Shown here: positions 1-10,700 of the stretch, piece by piece
Numbering within the stretch: the first letter of the stretch is position 1
How the letters are laid out: each line of letters opens with the position of its first letter
Source: Geotrypetes seraphini
Lineage: Eukaryota; Chordata; Amphibia; Gymnophiona; Dermophiidae
DNA: 64,000 nucleotides
NCBI RefSeq assembly: GCF_902459505.1
Contig: NC_047101.1
Span: 14,792,705-14,856,704, forward strand
Direction of reading: 5' to 3'
The notes under the pieces: model-generated
Seen by the model: the letters and a program-made list of their open reading frames with translations, nothing else
Told to the model about the DNA's origin: nothing
Databases searched by the model: none
Program-made: the position numbers and the translations under genes

Positions 1-63
1 TGCTTTCAATGCATATTCATTGGAGAAATCCTGAAAACCCGACTGGATTGCGGCCCTCAAGGA
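1..63. repeat. Truncated end of a palindromic hAT-type MITE
   Basis: The words ATGCATATTCATT, CCTGAAAACCCGACTGG and CGGCCCTCAAGGA match the right arm of the foldback MITEs that are complete at 6615-6808, 37276-37469, 38142-38316 and 51637-51832. Only one arm is present, because the window edge cuts the element. Confidence 0.5.
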
Positions 64-1154
64 GGGACTTTGAGATCCCTGAGCTAGGGTTACCCTATGG
101 CTCCAGAAAAAGGAGGATGGATGGAGACACATGGGTTTTATTGTCACTGAAAGCAATGGAATTAAGGAGGACAGATCAAGACGTCTGGATTTTACTACCA
201 ACCCCCCCCCCCCCCCACCACCACCACCACTACCACATATTGGCTCTTGGAAGTCCTAATCACCAAGACATCCAAGTGCTGATTTTTGAAACCGTCTTTT
301 TGGACGTCTTGCAAGGCGTCCTACTCCCTGTGAGTCCAGAAAGGGGGAGGAGCTTGCTGAAGGGATGTCCTGCGGTAATAATTGAACCTTTCCCAGGGTG
401 TCCTGGACAGAACTTAGACATTCTGAGCTAGACCTGTTTTAAAAGTGTTTAAGTGCCAAAAAGGTTCACAAACTGACCCCCGCCCACTGGTCACTGACTC
501 CTTCCCACCCCACAAAGATATGAATGAAAGAGTACATACCTGTCTTTAGAACAGCAGCACCTGATATGGGAAAGCATATCAGTCTGAGTAGATCAGTATG
601 AGTAGATCAGTCTGAGGGCTGTGTTTTGCACGGTTTAAAGTTATTTTGCTGGTTTCGAAACTGGCCGTTAGTTCGTTCCCAACTTTGGACATCTTGCGGG
701 AAATGTCAGGCTTCGATGTCCTATCGAAAATGCCCTTCCTTGTCTTTTTGGGTTATCCATCCTCAATCACATGGACAGACTCTTGCAATTTTTTGCTTTT
801 CTTTTTTTTAGAACTGAGATGGAAGACAGGAGCCAGTCTCTTTGGAGAAACTGCGCCACGCTTACAGAAAGATGCCGGCACTGTTGGTATGAGTTTTTTT
901 TTTTTCTCTCCATTGTATATGTCCGAACTGATTTATTTCTGATTTGACAAATGCTGCTATAATACTAATTACTAGACTAAAAAGTTATTTGCTTTGACAT
1001 ATACAATGTAATATTTTTGGTTTTTTTTTTTAATATTTGGGGGGGGGGGGAGGTTTCCTCCATCACATCGGACACTCCCAGTGAAGAGAAGTTAGCAGCC
1101 TTTTACTTCAATACACTTGTAAGTGCATGGAGCTTTACAAACAGTGTAAGCAGT
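64..1154. other. Noncoding, repeat-derived DNA
   Basis: No gene is seen. Positions 88-130 resemble the GGTTACCCTATGGCT MITE that is complete at 46787-46920. There is a C/CCA run at about 201-232, repeats of the word GGACGTCTTG at 270-320, and T and G homopolymers at 1020-1055. The 140-codon frame at 9-431 crosses these repeats and has no recognisable domain. Confidence 0.5.
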
Positions 1155-1172
1155 TAAAAATTAAGCCCCTCC

Positions 1173-1990
1173 GGGTAGGGAATTGGGGGATAATTTCTTG
1201 TTAAAAACCCTGAACCGAACTGCGGGTTTGGTACATAGTGCTGAGTTACGTGAATGTCACTTTCGAACTGTCCTGCAGGCCTATGCTTCCCAGAGTCAGG
1301 CTTACCATATGGGTTGCATAGATACTCAGTTATGCGTCCGCTGTACGGTGGAGGTCAATTCTTATTTTCATGGTATTTGGAGTTGTGAGGGGATTCAGAC
1401 CTTCTGGACGGAAGTGGCCTCCTTTTTACAGGGCTTGTTGCAGACCCCTGTGCCAGTGTCCGTGCAGTCTATGCTGTTTGCCCATTTCTCATTCTTGTAT
1501 ATGTACAATTCTTATGAAAAATTATTTCTTAGTAAATGTTTTATTTTGGGGAAGAAATGTATCTTGTGTTGCTGGCTGTCATCTGAACCACCTTCATTCT
1601 GGTACCGGAGGAATCGCCTTCATGAACTTATGGGATGGGAGGCCCGTTTGGCTCGTCCTTCTCGACGCCGGAGCAGAGATTTTGTTCACACTTGGACTCC
1701 ATATTTGAACATTTTGACTCCTGAGAGTCGTAGTCGGGTCTTGAATAGACTCCACCTCTGAACCTGTGATTTGCGGTGTCTATGCTGTTCCCTGCTTACG
1801 AGTTTATATGTATCTGTGGGGGGAGGGGGAGGGGTGGGTGGGGGGTAGGGGTTTCTTTATCGGGGGGTGGGGGTATGGTGGGTCCGGGGAGGACATAAGA
1901 GTCCAGTCCTCCGCGGGTGTTTGATGAAAATGTATCCCATGGTTGTTATTGCCGTTGTATTTACTGTTGCTTAATAAAATAGATTTGAAC
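1173..1990 (+). mobile_element. 5'-truncated L1-clade LINE with an 18-bp target duplication
   Basis: An open frame of 192 codons (1183-1761) looks like the C-terminal end of an L1/Tx1-clade ORF2. It has the spaced CVRC...HGIWSC cysteine/histidine pattern followed by FW, then a basic terminal segment. The 3' end carries AATAAAATAG and an A-rich tail. The piece is bracketed by two identical 18-bp copies of TAAAAATTAAGCCCCTCC at 1155-1172 and 1991-2008, as expected for target-primed insertion. Only the last roughly 0.8 kb was copied. The target site lies partly inside the left arm of the foldback element that follows, so the LINE came later. Confidence 0.8.
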
Positions 1991-2212
1991 TAAAAATTAA
2001 GCCCCTCCTTTGCAAAGCCACGCTAGTGTTTTTAATAATAATAACTTTATTCTTATAAACCGTCACACCACATAGTTCTAGGCGGTTCACATCAAAGCAA
2101 TCAGTGGAAAAAAATACAATGAACACGGAAGTGCATTCAAGAAAAGTCACCGTCCACAGCGGTAACGGCTTGGACGCTCAGAGGAATTCCATGAGCGTCT
2201 TATTTAATAATC

Positions 2213-2565
2213 ATTTATTTCATAATTTATATTCCACATATCCTAACAATTCTGTGCGGACGTACTCAAGCATTTTTCCTCAACTGTCCCGGCGGGCTCC
2301 CGGTCTATCTAATGTACCTGGGGCAAGGGGGATTAAGGGCTCCTTTTACGAAGGCTGCGCCAGCGGTTTTTTTTAGCGCGCGCCAGCCGAAAAGCTACCG
2401 CCTGCTCAAGAGGAGGCGGTGGCGGCTAGCGCGCGCTATTCTGCGCGCCTTCGTAAAAGGAGCCCCAAAGTGACTTGCCTGGGGTCACAAGGAGCAGGGC
2501 GGGATTCAAACCCACAACCTCAGGGTGCCGAGGCTGTAGCTCTAACCACTGCACCGCAACACTCG
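2213..2565 (-). mobile_element. tRNA-derived SINE, minus strand, interrupted by a MITE
   Basis: On the minus strand there is an A box like GGTGCAGTGG (near 2547-2557) and a B box GGTTTGAATCC (near 2501-2512), with the body words seen in the complete plus-strand copy at 49108-49350 (tRNA head, CTCCTTGTGACCCCAGGCAA, CCAGGTACATTAGATAGA). The body is split by the MITE at 2337-2465. The words GGGGGATTAA and GTGACTTGCC on either side of the MITE are contiguous in the copy at 28790-28975. Confidence 0.8.
2337..2465. mobile_element. PIF/Harbinger-like MITE inside the SINE
   Basis: The ends are inverted: GGGCTCCTTTTACGAAGG against CCTTCGTAAAAGGAGCCC. The interior is rich in GCGCGC and AGCGG words. 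TAA precedes the left end and CAA follows the right, close to the TAA/TTA 3-bp duplications of the sister copies at 39267-39423 and 54801-54987. Confidence 0.65.
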
Positions 2566-2748
2566 TCGGAGGTGTTACTGTGGCGACCGGCGTTAAAAAC
2601 GCTAGCGTGGCTTTTTTTTAAAGGAGGGGGTAAGTCTTGTTATACTGTTTGTTAAACTCCATTCACTTAACACGCTCCCTTCCTTATCTTAGGAGAGCAG
2701 GTTAATGATTTAATCTAATGAGGTTAAAATGATATTAGAACCTAGGTC

Positions 2749-3876
2749 TAGAGAGTTGCACGGGGACAGAATCCCACCCGTCCCCGCCAGGATCCTCTCC
2801 GTCCCCGCCAGGATCCTCTCCGTCCCCGCCAGGATCCTCTCCGTCCCCGCCCGTCCCCGCCAGGATCCTCTTTGTCCCCGTCAGGATCCTCTCCGTCCCC
2901 GCCCGTCCCCGCCAGGATCCTCTCCGTCCCCGCCAGGATCCTCTCTGTCCCCGTCAGGATCCTCTCCGTCCCCGCCCGTCCCTGTCAGGATCCTCTCTGT
3001 CCCCACCCGTCCCCGCCAGGATCCTCTCTGTCCCCGTCAGGATCCTCTCCGTCCCCGCCCGTCCCCGCCAGGATCCTCTCTGTCCCCGCCCGTCCCCGTC
3101 AGGATCCTCTCCGTCCCCGCCAGGATCCTCTCCGTCCCCGCCAGGATCCTCTCTGTCCCCACCCATCCCCGTCAGGATCCTCTCCGTCCCCACCCGTCCC
3201 CGTCAGGATCCTCTCCGTCCCCACCCGTCCCCGTCAGGATCCTCTCCGTCCCCACCCGTCCCCGCCAGGATCCTCTCTGTCCCCACCCGTCCCCGTCAGG
3301 ATCCTCTCCGTCCCCGCCCGTCCCCGTCAGGATCCTCTCCGTCCCCGCCAGGATCCTCTCCGTCCCCACCCGTCCCCGTCAGGATCCTCTCCGTCCTCGC
3401 CAGGATCCTCTCCGTCCCCACCCGTCCCCGTCAGGATCCTCTCCGTCCCCGCCTGTCCCCGTCAGGATCCTCTCCGTCCCCGTCAGGATCCTCTCCGTCC
3501 CCACCCGTCCCCGTCAGGATCCTCTCCGTCCCCACCCATCCCTGCAAGGAATTACCTCCATCCCCGCCTGTCCCCATAAAAAGCAGCAATTACTTCTGAC
3601 ATGATCATCAATTCCACAGTTTCTTTTGTGTTTGCGCTGCTGTTTTCTTTGTGGAATCTCTTTGGAACCCTTTTTTTGTTTTCTGTTCATGTAATTAACT
3701 TATAAACTTTTACTAAAGCTGACGTGTCAATTATATTATATGGACGAACCCTGCTTCCTGAGCCTTCCATCCCCGTGGGAGTCCCGTGGGTCAGAGGGGT
3801 GTCCCCGTGGGAGTCACGTGGATTATGGGGGATTCCCGCGGGACTCCCGTGATCCCTGTTCCCATGCAGACCTCTA
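2749..3876. mobile_element. Non-autonomous hAT-type element with 8-bp target duplication
   Basis: The left end TAGAGAGTTGCACGGG is an imperfect inverted copy of the right end GTTCCCATGCAGACCTCTA. The element is flanked by perfect 8-bp repeats CCTAGGTC at 2741-2748 and 3877-3884, the duplication length of hAT transposons. The left two thirds has expanded into a minisatellite. The remainder (3565-3876) is ordinary sequence ending in CCCGTGGGAGTC-type words. A sister copy with the same ends is at 44641-46264. Confidence 0.8.
2775..3560. repeat. Minisatellite built on AGGATCCTCTCCGTCCCC units
   Basis: About 30 tandem copies of a short unit, AGGATCCTCTCCGTCCCCGC with optional CCGTCCCC spacers, fill this stretch. 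The BamHI-like word GGATCC recurs throughout. Long open frames on both strands (for example 2729-3604) are by-products of a repeat unit without stop codons and are not genes. Confidence 0.9.
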
Positions 3877-3904
3877 CCTAGGTCTCCTATCATACCATCT
3901 CTTT

Positions 3905-4683
3905 TAATATTTTCTATTTAATGCACCCTTTTTATTGTAAAACCATTTAGAAATTTTAGGATTGGGGTGTGAACTAAGAGACAGGGCCAGGCACCACTGC
4001 CCTTGCTCTGTTCCACACACATATAAAAGAGCTTCTTCGTCTACAAGGCCACAGGCAAACCCATGAAATACACAGACGCACATTGGTTTACAGCAGTTTT
4101 AAAATATAGACTTACAAAGTTGCTGATCTTTCGCCACAGTATAAATAACAGAACAGACCTCTCCCCCCCACCCTCCAGCTGCCCTTTAGTCCTAAATTTA
4201 CGCTCTAGGCCCCTGCTTCCAGAATCCACAGGTGTGATGAGGTTCTCAGTGGTTAGAGACCGGAGTAACGTTTGTGCAAGTCCGAAATGTATCCACAGTC
4301 CTCGGGCTCCGGTAAAACGTTCTGCTCCCTCTGGTTTCCAAGTCCCATGCCCAGCCCAGCCCCCATGTTTCCCCCATGATTTTATCTGCACCTTTCCAGC
4401 TTCTGTCTGTATGAAAGAAGATCACCCCCCCCACACACACACACAGTTCAGCACTACGTTGTAGCCTCAGTCTCTCTTACGGTGGGCCAAGGGCAGGCAA
4501 CATCCTCTTCTCACCTATGCTGGACTGGTAGAATCTACCCCCGTGCCACAGCAAGGTCGAGGCGATGGATGCATAGGACCCATGCAGAAGCTGCGGAAAG
4601 AGTTCCACCGCAAGAGCAGAGTGGTTATCAGCTTCCCCCTTACCACCCGTTCGTGTGCGTCGACGACCAGTGTCCGGCCTCAG
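3905..4683 (-). other. ADAM15: ADAM15 3' untranslated region
   Basis: This lies just downstream (minus strand) of the ADAM15 stop codon at 4684-4686. It holds unique-looking sequence with a short CA run at about 4432-4446 and ends near the poly(A) signal at 3931-3936. The hAT-type element begins about 30 bp beyond. The 3' boundary is inferred from the signal only. Confidence 0.55.
3931..3936 (-). promoter_or_regulatory. Poly(A) signal AATAAA of ADAM15
   Basis: TTTATT on the plus strand reads AATAAA on the minus strand, with an ATTAAA variant at 3917-3922. It is the first such signal after the stop codon and would give a 3' UTR of roughly 0.75-0.8 kb. Confidence 0.5.
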
Positions 4684-4741
4684 TTACACTTGCTGCGCCT
4701 GGAGGTTCCCACCAATGGCTGTAGGCGGAGGGGGCGCCGGC
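4684..4741 (-). CDS. ADAM15: ADAM15 last coding exon: cytoplasmic C-terminus
   Basis: The acceptor CTATTCCAAAG precedes a G that completes an arginine codon begun in the previous exon. The exon reads [18 protein letters not shown] and then TAA. The (R)PAPPPPT start matches the mammalian ADAM15 end, [14 protein letters not shown]. The last residues differ and are longer, so a different C-terminal signature is expected. The exon enters in the phase left by both the TM exon and exon 5691-5818, so the whole alternative block can be skipped in frame. Confidence 0.88.
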
Positions 4742-7700
4742 CTTTGGAATAGAAAAAAAAGAGAGTCAGAAGGTGGCAGAGGGACACCTTGAAACAAGCT
4801 GGAGTTGGGGGGAAGGCCTGGAGATGGAAGGGACATCCAAAATGACATTTCCTGCCCATCTCTAATCTAATCTTTGATTTTGTATACCGATTCATCCCAA
4901 CAGGAGGACTCGACTCAATTAACAGAATATTAAGAAATTTACATAAGATTAGAACAAGAACTGTATCTTTTAAGCCAAAAGTAGTATCTTTTATGATTGA
5001 TTATTTCAGACAGAAAAATCATTCATAAATTTCTGAAATAAATAGGTCTTTCAACGCTTTACGAAAAGTGGGTAGATGAAAGAGAACTATAATTGTAGAA
5101 GGGATGTCATGCCAAACTTTTACGAATAAAAAAGAAAATGATTGACAGAAATTGGCCGTAGTTGGGGTTTTTTTTTTAACAGTGGGAAAGCCAAGTTTAT
5201 ATGTCTGAGACCCAATCAGAGACCCCAAAAATGTGGAAGGATACAGAAATTATTCCACCATCAGCTTCATTCAAACACATCACATTTCATCTTATAGATT
5301 GCATTGGGAAATTCAAACAAAAATACAATTTAAAACAGAAATTCCAAGTGCAACTTCACAGGACATCCTATGCCACTCTATAGCTGGAGGCTCTCTCTGG
5401 CACAATGCAAGTACTAAGATAAAACTCTAGCAGTCCATTTCTGAAACCGAGATCCTATCCAGCACACACCCCTGCTTATGAATGACGTTCGTTCCTGTCA
5501 CGGTATATGGAAACCCAACCCATCTGGAGACATTACCCGAGTGAGCATGCCAGACCCTGATGGTTATCTCGGGGCAATGCCTTTCTGCTATGGTTGGAGG
5601 AGTTGCAGGCCTGCGTTGCCAGCAAGTATGTGGTCAGCTTGTGGATTTCTTCCTGAACACTAATTTTATGTGGAGGGACTGGACACTTGCCTGGAAGGGA
5701 ACACTACTGCCTGAGGCGTGTATATGGGCACGGCAGAAAGCAGCTCTTCTTGGTCTTGGGTCGCCGGGTCCGAGGGTAGGGGCTTCTTTGGGGGAGGTGG
5801 TTTCACAGGAACTTGAGGCTGAACGATAAGAGAAAAAAAATATTCAGAACCAGGAAGGCTGCGTCCCCCTTCTCAGCACTCACCCCATGTGGCCCAAACG
5901 CCTTCCCTTTGACTCTGGAAAACAGTGGTAGAAGATTAAAGTCCTTTCTCCACGCCTCATCAGGGCCCACAATGGGCTAGCAGAAGGCACGGCTAGACGC
6001 TCCGAGACAGCGGAGGGCCTCAGTGGGCACACTGGACAGTCACAGCAGAGAAACTGCTCTACGGGACTACTGAAGGGCTTCCAAACAACCTCCTCTACTA
6101 ACAATAGCTCTCAAATAGAGAATGACACAGTGACAAAATTCATCACCGTTCCTGTCCCCGCAGATAACCGCGGGAAACCATCTTCATGTCATTCTTTAAG
6201 GAGAGAGGGAAGAATCAGAGTATAATTGGGCACAACCACTGACCCGCAAGCTTTGCTTTGAAGAATGCTAGTGTACAAGGACCGAAGTTGAAATAGACAC
6301 TAGAAAATGACATGGGATTATGACAGGAACGGTGATGAATTTTGTCACCGTGTCGTTCTCTACTCTCAAACACAAAACCTCACCCAAAATACCACCAATT
6401 CACCTTGTTTCTTGCATCCAGTTTAATAAGAACGAGAAAAGGAGAAAACAAAGGCAAGGGAGATGATCTAATCAACCAACAAGAAACCTTGATTATAAGA
6501 CTATCTCAACAAGGATCCAAGTTTCGGTATTTACGATGCCTTCCTCAGGGGACACTGAGATGAAGTCTCTTAGTCAGTTAGGATTGAATGTCAACCCAGC
6601 TGAATCCTTTAACCCAGCGGTCCCCAACCCTGTCCTGGAGGACCACTAGCCAGTCAGGTTTTCGGGACAGCCCTAATGAATGTGAATGGGGCAGATCTGC
6701 ATTCCCATCGTCTTCACTACTTGCAAATCTCTTTCATGTATATTCATTAGGGCTATCCTGAAAACCCGACTGGCTGGTGGTCCTCTAGGGCAGGGTTGGA
6801 AACCACTGCTTTAACCGATAGCGTTGGCTTCGCTGACATTCAACCCTAGCTTACTAAGAGACTTTGTCTCAGTGTCCTCAGAGGAAGGCATTGTAGACAG
6901 GGCTGTGGAGTCGGTAGATAAATGTTCCGACTCCGACTCCTCAGTTTTTTGTACTTCAGACTCCGACTCCAGGTACCCGAAATTTCCTCCGACTCCTCGA
7001 CTCCAACTCCGACTCCGACTCCACAGAACTGGTTAATTTTCAGATCGTTAAAATGGAATGTCAAGTTGAGAGAAATGAGCATTTTCGACACCACCTTCTT
7101 TTTCCTTTTAATCAAGGTACTAAGGCCGCAGAAGCTGCTCGCAACATTTGTGCTGTGTATATAGTGGGTGCTATAGCTGAAAGAATCGCTCGTGATTGGT
7201 ATGCCAAGTTCAAAAATGGAGTCGGTAGATAAATGTTCCGACTCCGACTCCTCAGTTTTTTGTACTTCTGACTCCAACTCCGACTCCAGGTACCCGAAAT
7301 TTCCTCCGACTCCACAGCCCTGATTGTAGATGCCGAAACTTGGATCCTTGTTGGGATAGTCTCATAATAAAGGTTTCTTATTGGTTAATTAGATCGTTTC
7401 CCTTGCCTTTGTTTTCTCCTTTTCTCTTTCTTCTCTCACGAGGCAAGTACTCTCCGTTCGGCTCTATCCAGTTTAATAAGCGTCACCAATATATTCACTA
7501 CGGCATCGGCGCTGTCATAAAAACCAGCAGCGCCAATGCTGGCGCTGCAAAGCTCCCATCACCAAAGCCACACCAGCACTGAGCAGAGCAGACTCACAAT
7601 GCCCACACACCGTGCCGGCCGTGTTACCTGAGACTTCCTTGGCACGGGGTCATCTGGCAGAGGTCTTGAGGGTGGGGCAGGCCTGTCGAAAGCTGTGCCC

Positions 7701-10700
7701 TGGACAGACAGAGCGGGAAGAATGTGAACAGCAGAGTGGCAGGAAGCCAGGAGCATACGCAAGAGAGCAACTCACCCTGAGGGGCACCTGAGGCCCCCTA
7801 AGACAAATGGGATCCTAAGCAGTTAGGGTGGGTGAGCCATGCGGTTGCTGCATTGCATTGTCTTCGGAGACTCCCCACTGGCATGCATCCTACATGCGTG
7901 TGCTGCGTTTATACGTATATAGGGTAACCAGATTTGTTCGTGCAAAAAAAAAAAAAAAAAAGAGGATACATGGCCCCACCAGGTACCGCCTCCAGACCCG
8001 CCCCCACATAATCATCGACTCTTCTTTCCCGAGTCCAGGCCGTGGCTGGAGGGCCTCTGAGCATGAGCAGATGCGACGTCACACACACGCGTGCATGCAT
8101 GTGAGATCATCACGCCGCATCAAGGCACGTTCAGTGGCTCTTCAGACGTGGCCCCAAGCTCGGGGCCTTACAAAACCTGGACAAACTGCAGGGTTTGGGA
8201 AATCCATCCAGGCACCCAGACAGTCCTCTCAAAAAAGGACATGTCTGGATTTTCCCAGACATCTGGTAACCCTATATGTTCAGGACAGAAGGACAGGGAG
8301 AGAGGAGGTAAATTCTTAGAGCAGCAGCAGGTTCTAGCTCTCTTTCCTTGCTAAGAGGTCAACACTGATCTTCACTGAGCGAAGTGGAACTTGCAGCTTT
8401 ACCCCCCCATTAACTTGCATAACACCTCCCCCCCACCCACCCACAGAACAGACGATCCACCTGTCATTATGCAATCTCCTTTCCCACAACAAGGGTGCCA
8501 AACTGAAGTCAGAAAAGTCTGCGACAGGGTCAGGTTTTCAGGATATCCCTTCACGAATATGCACAAGATACATTTCCATAGAATGGAATCCGTGCATGCA
8601 AATTGTTCACGAGAGGTATCCTGAAAAACCATTCATGAGATATTGCATGCACTGCTTCCATCTCACGCATATTCATGAACCACTACCAACCAATCAATTC
8701 ATCCAAATAACCAAATAGTGGTGGTTGGTGGTGGATACCAGGCTTGGGCTAACCCTCATCGAGGTAGCAATCTGTGAATATACTATTTGAGGGAGCAGGT
8801 AAATGATAAGATTGATGTCACTCGTAGACAATATGCGTGATTTGTGTAATACATAAGTGAGGTGGGGTTTTATGTATTTGTTTGATTATGTTTAGAAACA
8901 TGAGGGGAGACTTCCCGTGTCGCAGCTCCTGATGACGCAAGGTTGCGAAACACAGCTCTGTGTTGGGCTGGACCCGATTCCTTAAAGTGAAATCAAGGAG
9001 GACAGCCATTGTGATCTTTTGCCAAGGAGGGTAACAAGTTGATGAACATCCGAGCGGACTTTTTATCATGAATTTGTGAACTGTGGGGTGTAAGCAGTGG
9101 GGTGGCGGGGAAGGCAGTCTCGTTGGGAAGGTTTGTGATTGGTGTAATAGCAGTATATGTATTTATGTGCTTTTATCAAGATTAATATACAAATATAATA
9201 AAAATGGATATTTTGGTACTATTTATCGTATGCATATTCATGAAGGATATCCTGGAAAAATGAACGGATTGTAGTTTGACACCCCTGCCCTCACTAAAGA
9301 GATTGCATGCTGTCATCTTCCGGTCCCAGCTGTCCCACATCATCCCACCACCAGCCCCATGCCAGTAATGTGGTGTTACCTGTAACTGCTTTGGGACCGG
9401 ATCAGGTGGAAGAGGCTTGGAAGGTGGATCTGGCCTTGTAGAGTCTTGAGAAAAAGGCTGAGAGGTGCCAGCCACATAAACAAAGTGAGAAAGGAGAGAC
9501 AGGTGGCAGGAGAGAAGAGAGAGTGTGCCGTTACTGTTACAGTGGTGAACTCATAAGCACATGCGGAGGGGATGTCACGAGGCCTCATGCAGCAGACATG
9601 CAGAAAAGTGGGAGGAGGAGGTTAGGGTGAAACCTGCCCCTCCTCCACAACTGCTGGCGAAGGTCCTCTCTCCATCCAGCTTGCCACAGGCTCTAAAACC
9701 CATCATTTTGGGTCTGCAAATCGGAGCCAGAGCCTCAGTTAGGCTAGGAGGAGATCAGAGTGTGCTAAAATCAGCCTCCGTCCTTCCCCTCCCCCTTTCC
9801 ACTCGGCTTCCTTGATGCGGTTCTTGTTTCATCCTTTCCATGCCCGATGTATTCCAGTGTGGAACAGATGGGATGGCACAGAGGCAGTGTGGCACAGAGG
9901 ATGTGACTTTTCCCTCCTTTCCCGCCCCCCACTGAGGATTACTCAGGAGACGCTAAACTGGCGAAACGCCCTTTCCAAACTCAGATGTGCAAGATTCTAA
10001 CTTCCAGGGGTTTAGTAGCGTACAGGGGCACTGAGTACACCTGATACAAGCAGAGGACCCAGAGTTAAACCGACTCACGATGAGAATTACAGGCTAGCAG
10101 AGTACAGCTAACCACAGAGGTATTCAGACATGGACACAACCATCAACTGTACAGCAGATATATTCTCTAGCATACATTTTACAGTGGAAAATGTCCTGTC
10201 TCAACCTCCCCCCCCCTAGAATTTTTCCAAGAAGACCTAAAGGAAGCCCCTGCTCTGAAAGCCTGGCGTCCTAACAGCCACAATGTGTAACGGGCGATAT
10301 TCTCTACACTCCACAGAAACAAGTGATCTGGCCCAGATGTTCCAGAGGTGGACAAAGATGAGCCGCGCAAACATGGAAGCCAGAGGTTCACCATCCCATG
10401 TTCCTCCTCAACCCAGCGCACCCTGTGCCTTCACTCATCTCGTACCTTAGTCGTGGGCGGCATCACCTGGAGCTCTGTGCTCTGCATCCGCTGAGGGGGT
10501 CTTGGGCGTTCAGGGGGTGCCTGGCCCATGGCTCGTGCTTCTGTATGAGAAATCCTGCCAAAGAACAATTGATATTATTCTAACCTGAAAGTGCAAAAGG
10601 GCAAGGCAGAGCCCAGAGCAAAAAGAAGTCCCCTATCCTATAGCAAAAGCAACCCACCACCTCATTTTATGCACCCAGGAATCACAATCCTGTTCCATGC

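Larger units (their letters stand above)
2002..2634. mobile_element. Foldback element that carries a SINE in its middle
   Basis: The left arm (about 2002-2035, CCCCTCCTTTGCAAAGCCAC then GCTAGTGTTTTTAA) is the reverse complement of the right arm (about 2593-2634, TTAAAAACGCTAGCGTGGC then a T run and AAAGGAGGGG). The middle is filled by a reversed LINE tail (2036-2200) and a SINE. TTAA/TAA words flank the ends, hinting at a 3-4 bp target duplication, but the superfamily is not settled. Confidence 0.6.
6433..7435. repeat. Large foldback structure split by two younger insertions
   Basis: The left arm (about 6433-6605, with GGAGAAAACAAAGGCAAGGG, AAGGATCCAAGTTTCGG and GATGCCTTCCTCAGGGGAC) is mirrored by the right arm, which is in two parts: about 6822-6897 and 7323-7435. 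The MITE at 6615-6808 sits at the centre and the element at 6898-7322 sits inside the right arm. Without them the arms are about 170 bp with a small loop. The family is not identified. Confidence 0.75.

Noticed and set aside
2729-3604. Long open frames of Arg/Pro/Ser repeats on both strands
   Set aside because: They follow the minisatellite unit in any frame, have no start context or domain, and occur on both strands.
4482-4752. Plus-strand frames over the last ADAM15 exon
   Set aside because: Shadows of the minus-strand coding exon and 3' UTR.
10500-10540. Nearer splice acceptor (CATACAG) for the first cytoplasmic exon
   Set aside because: It leaves the phase wrong for the TM exon; the acceptor at 10554 keeps the frame and adds ISHTE.
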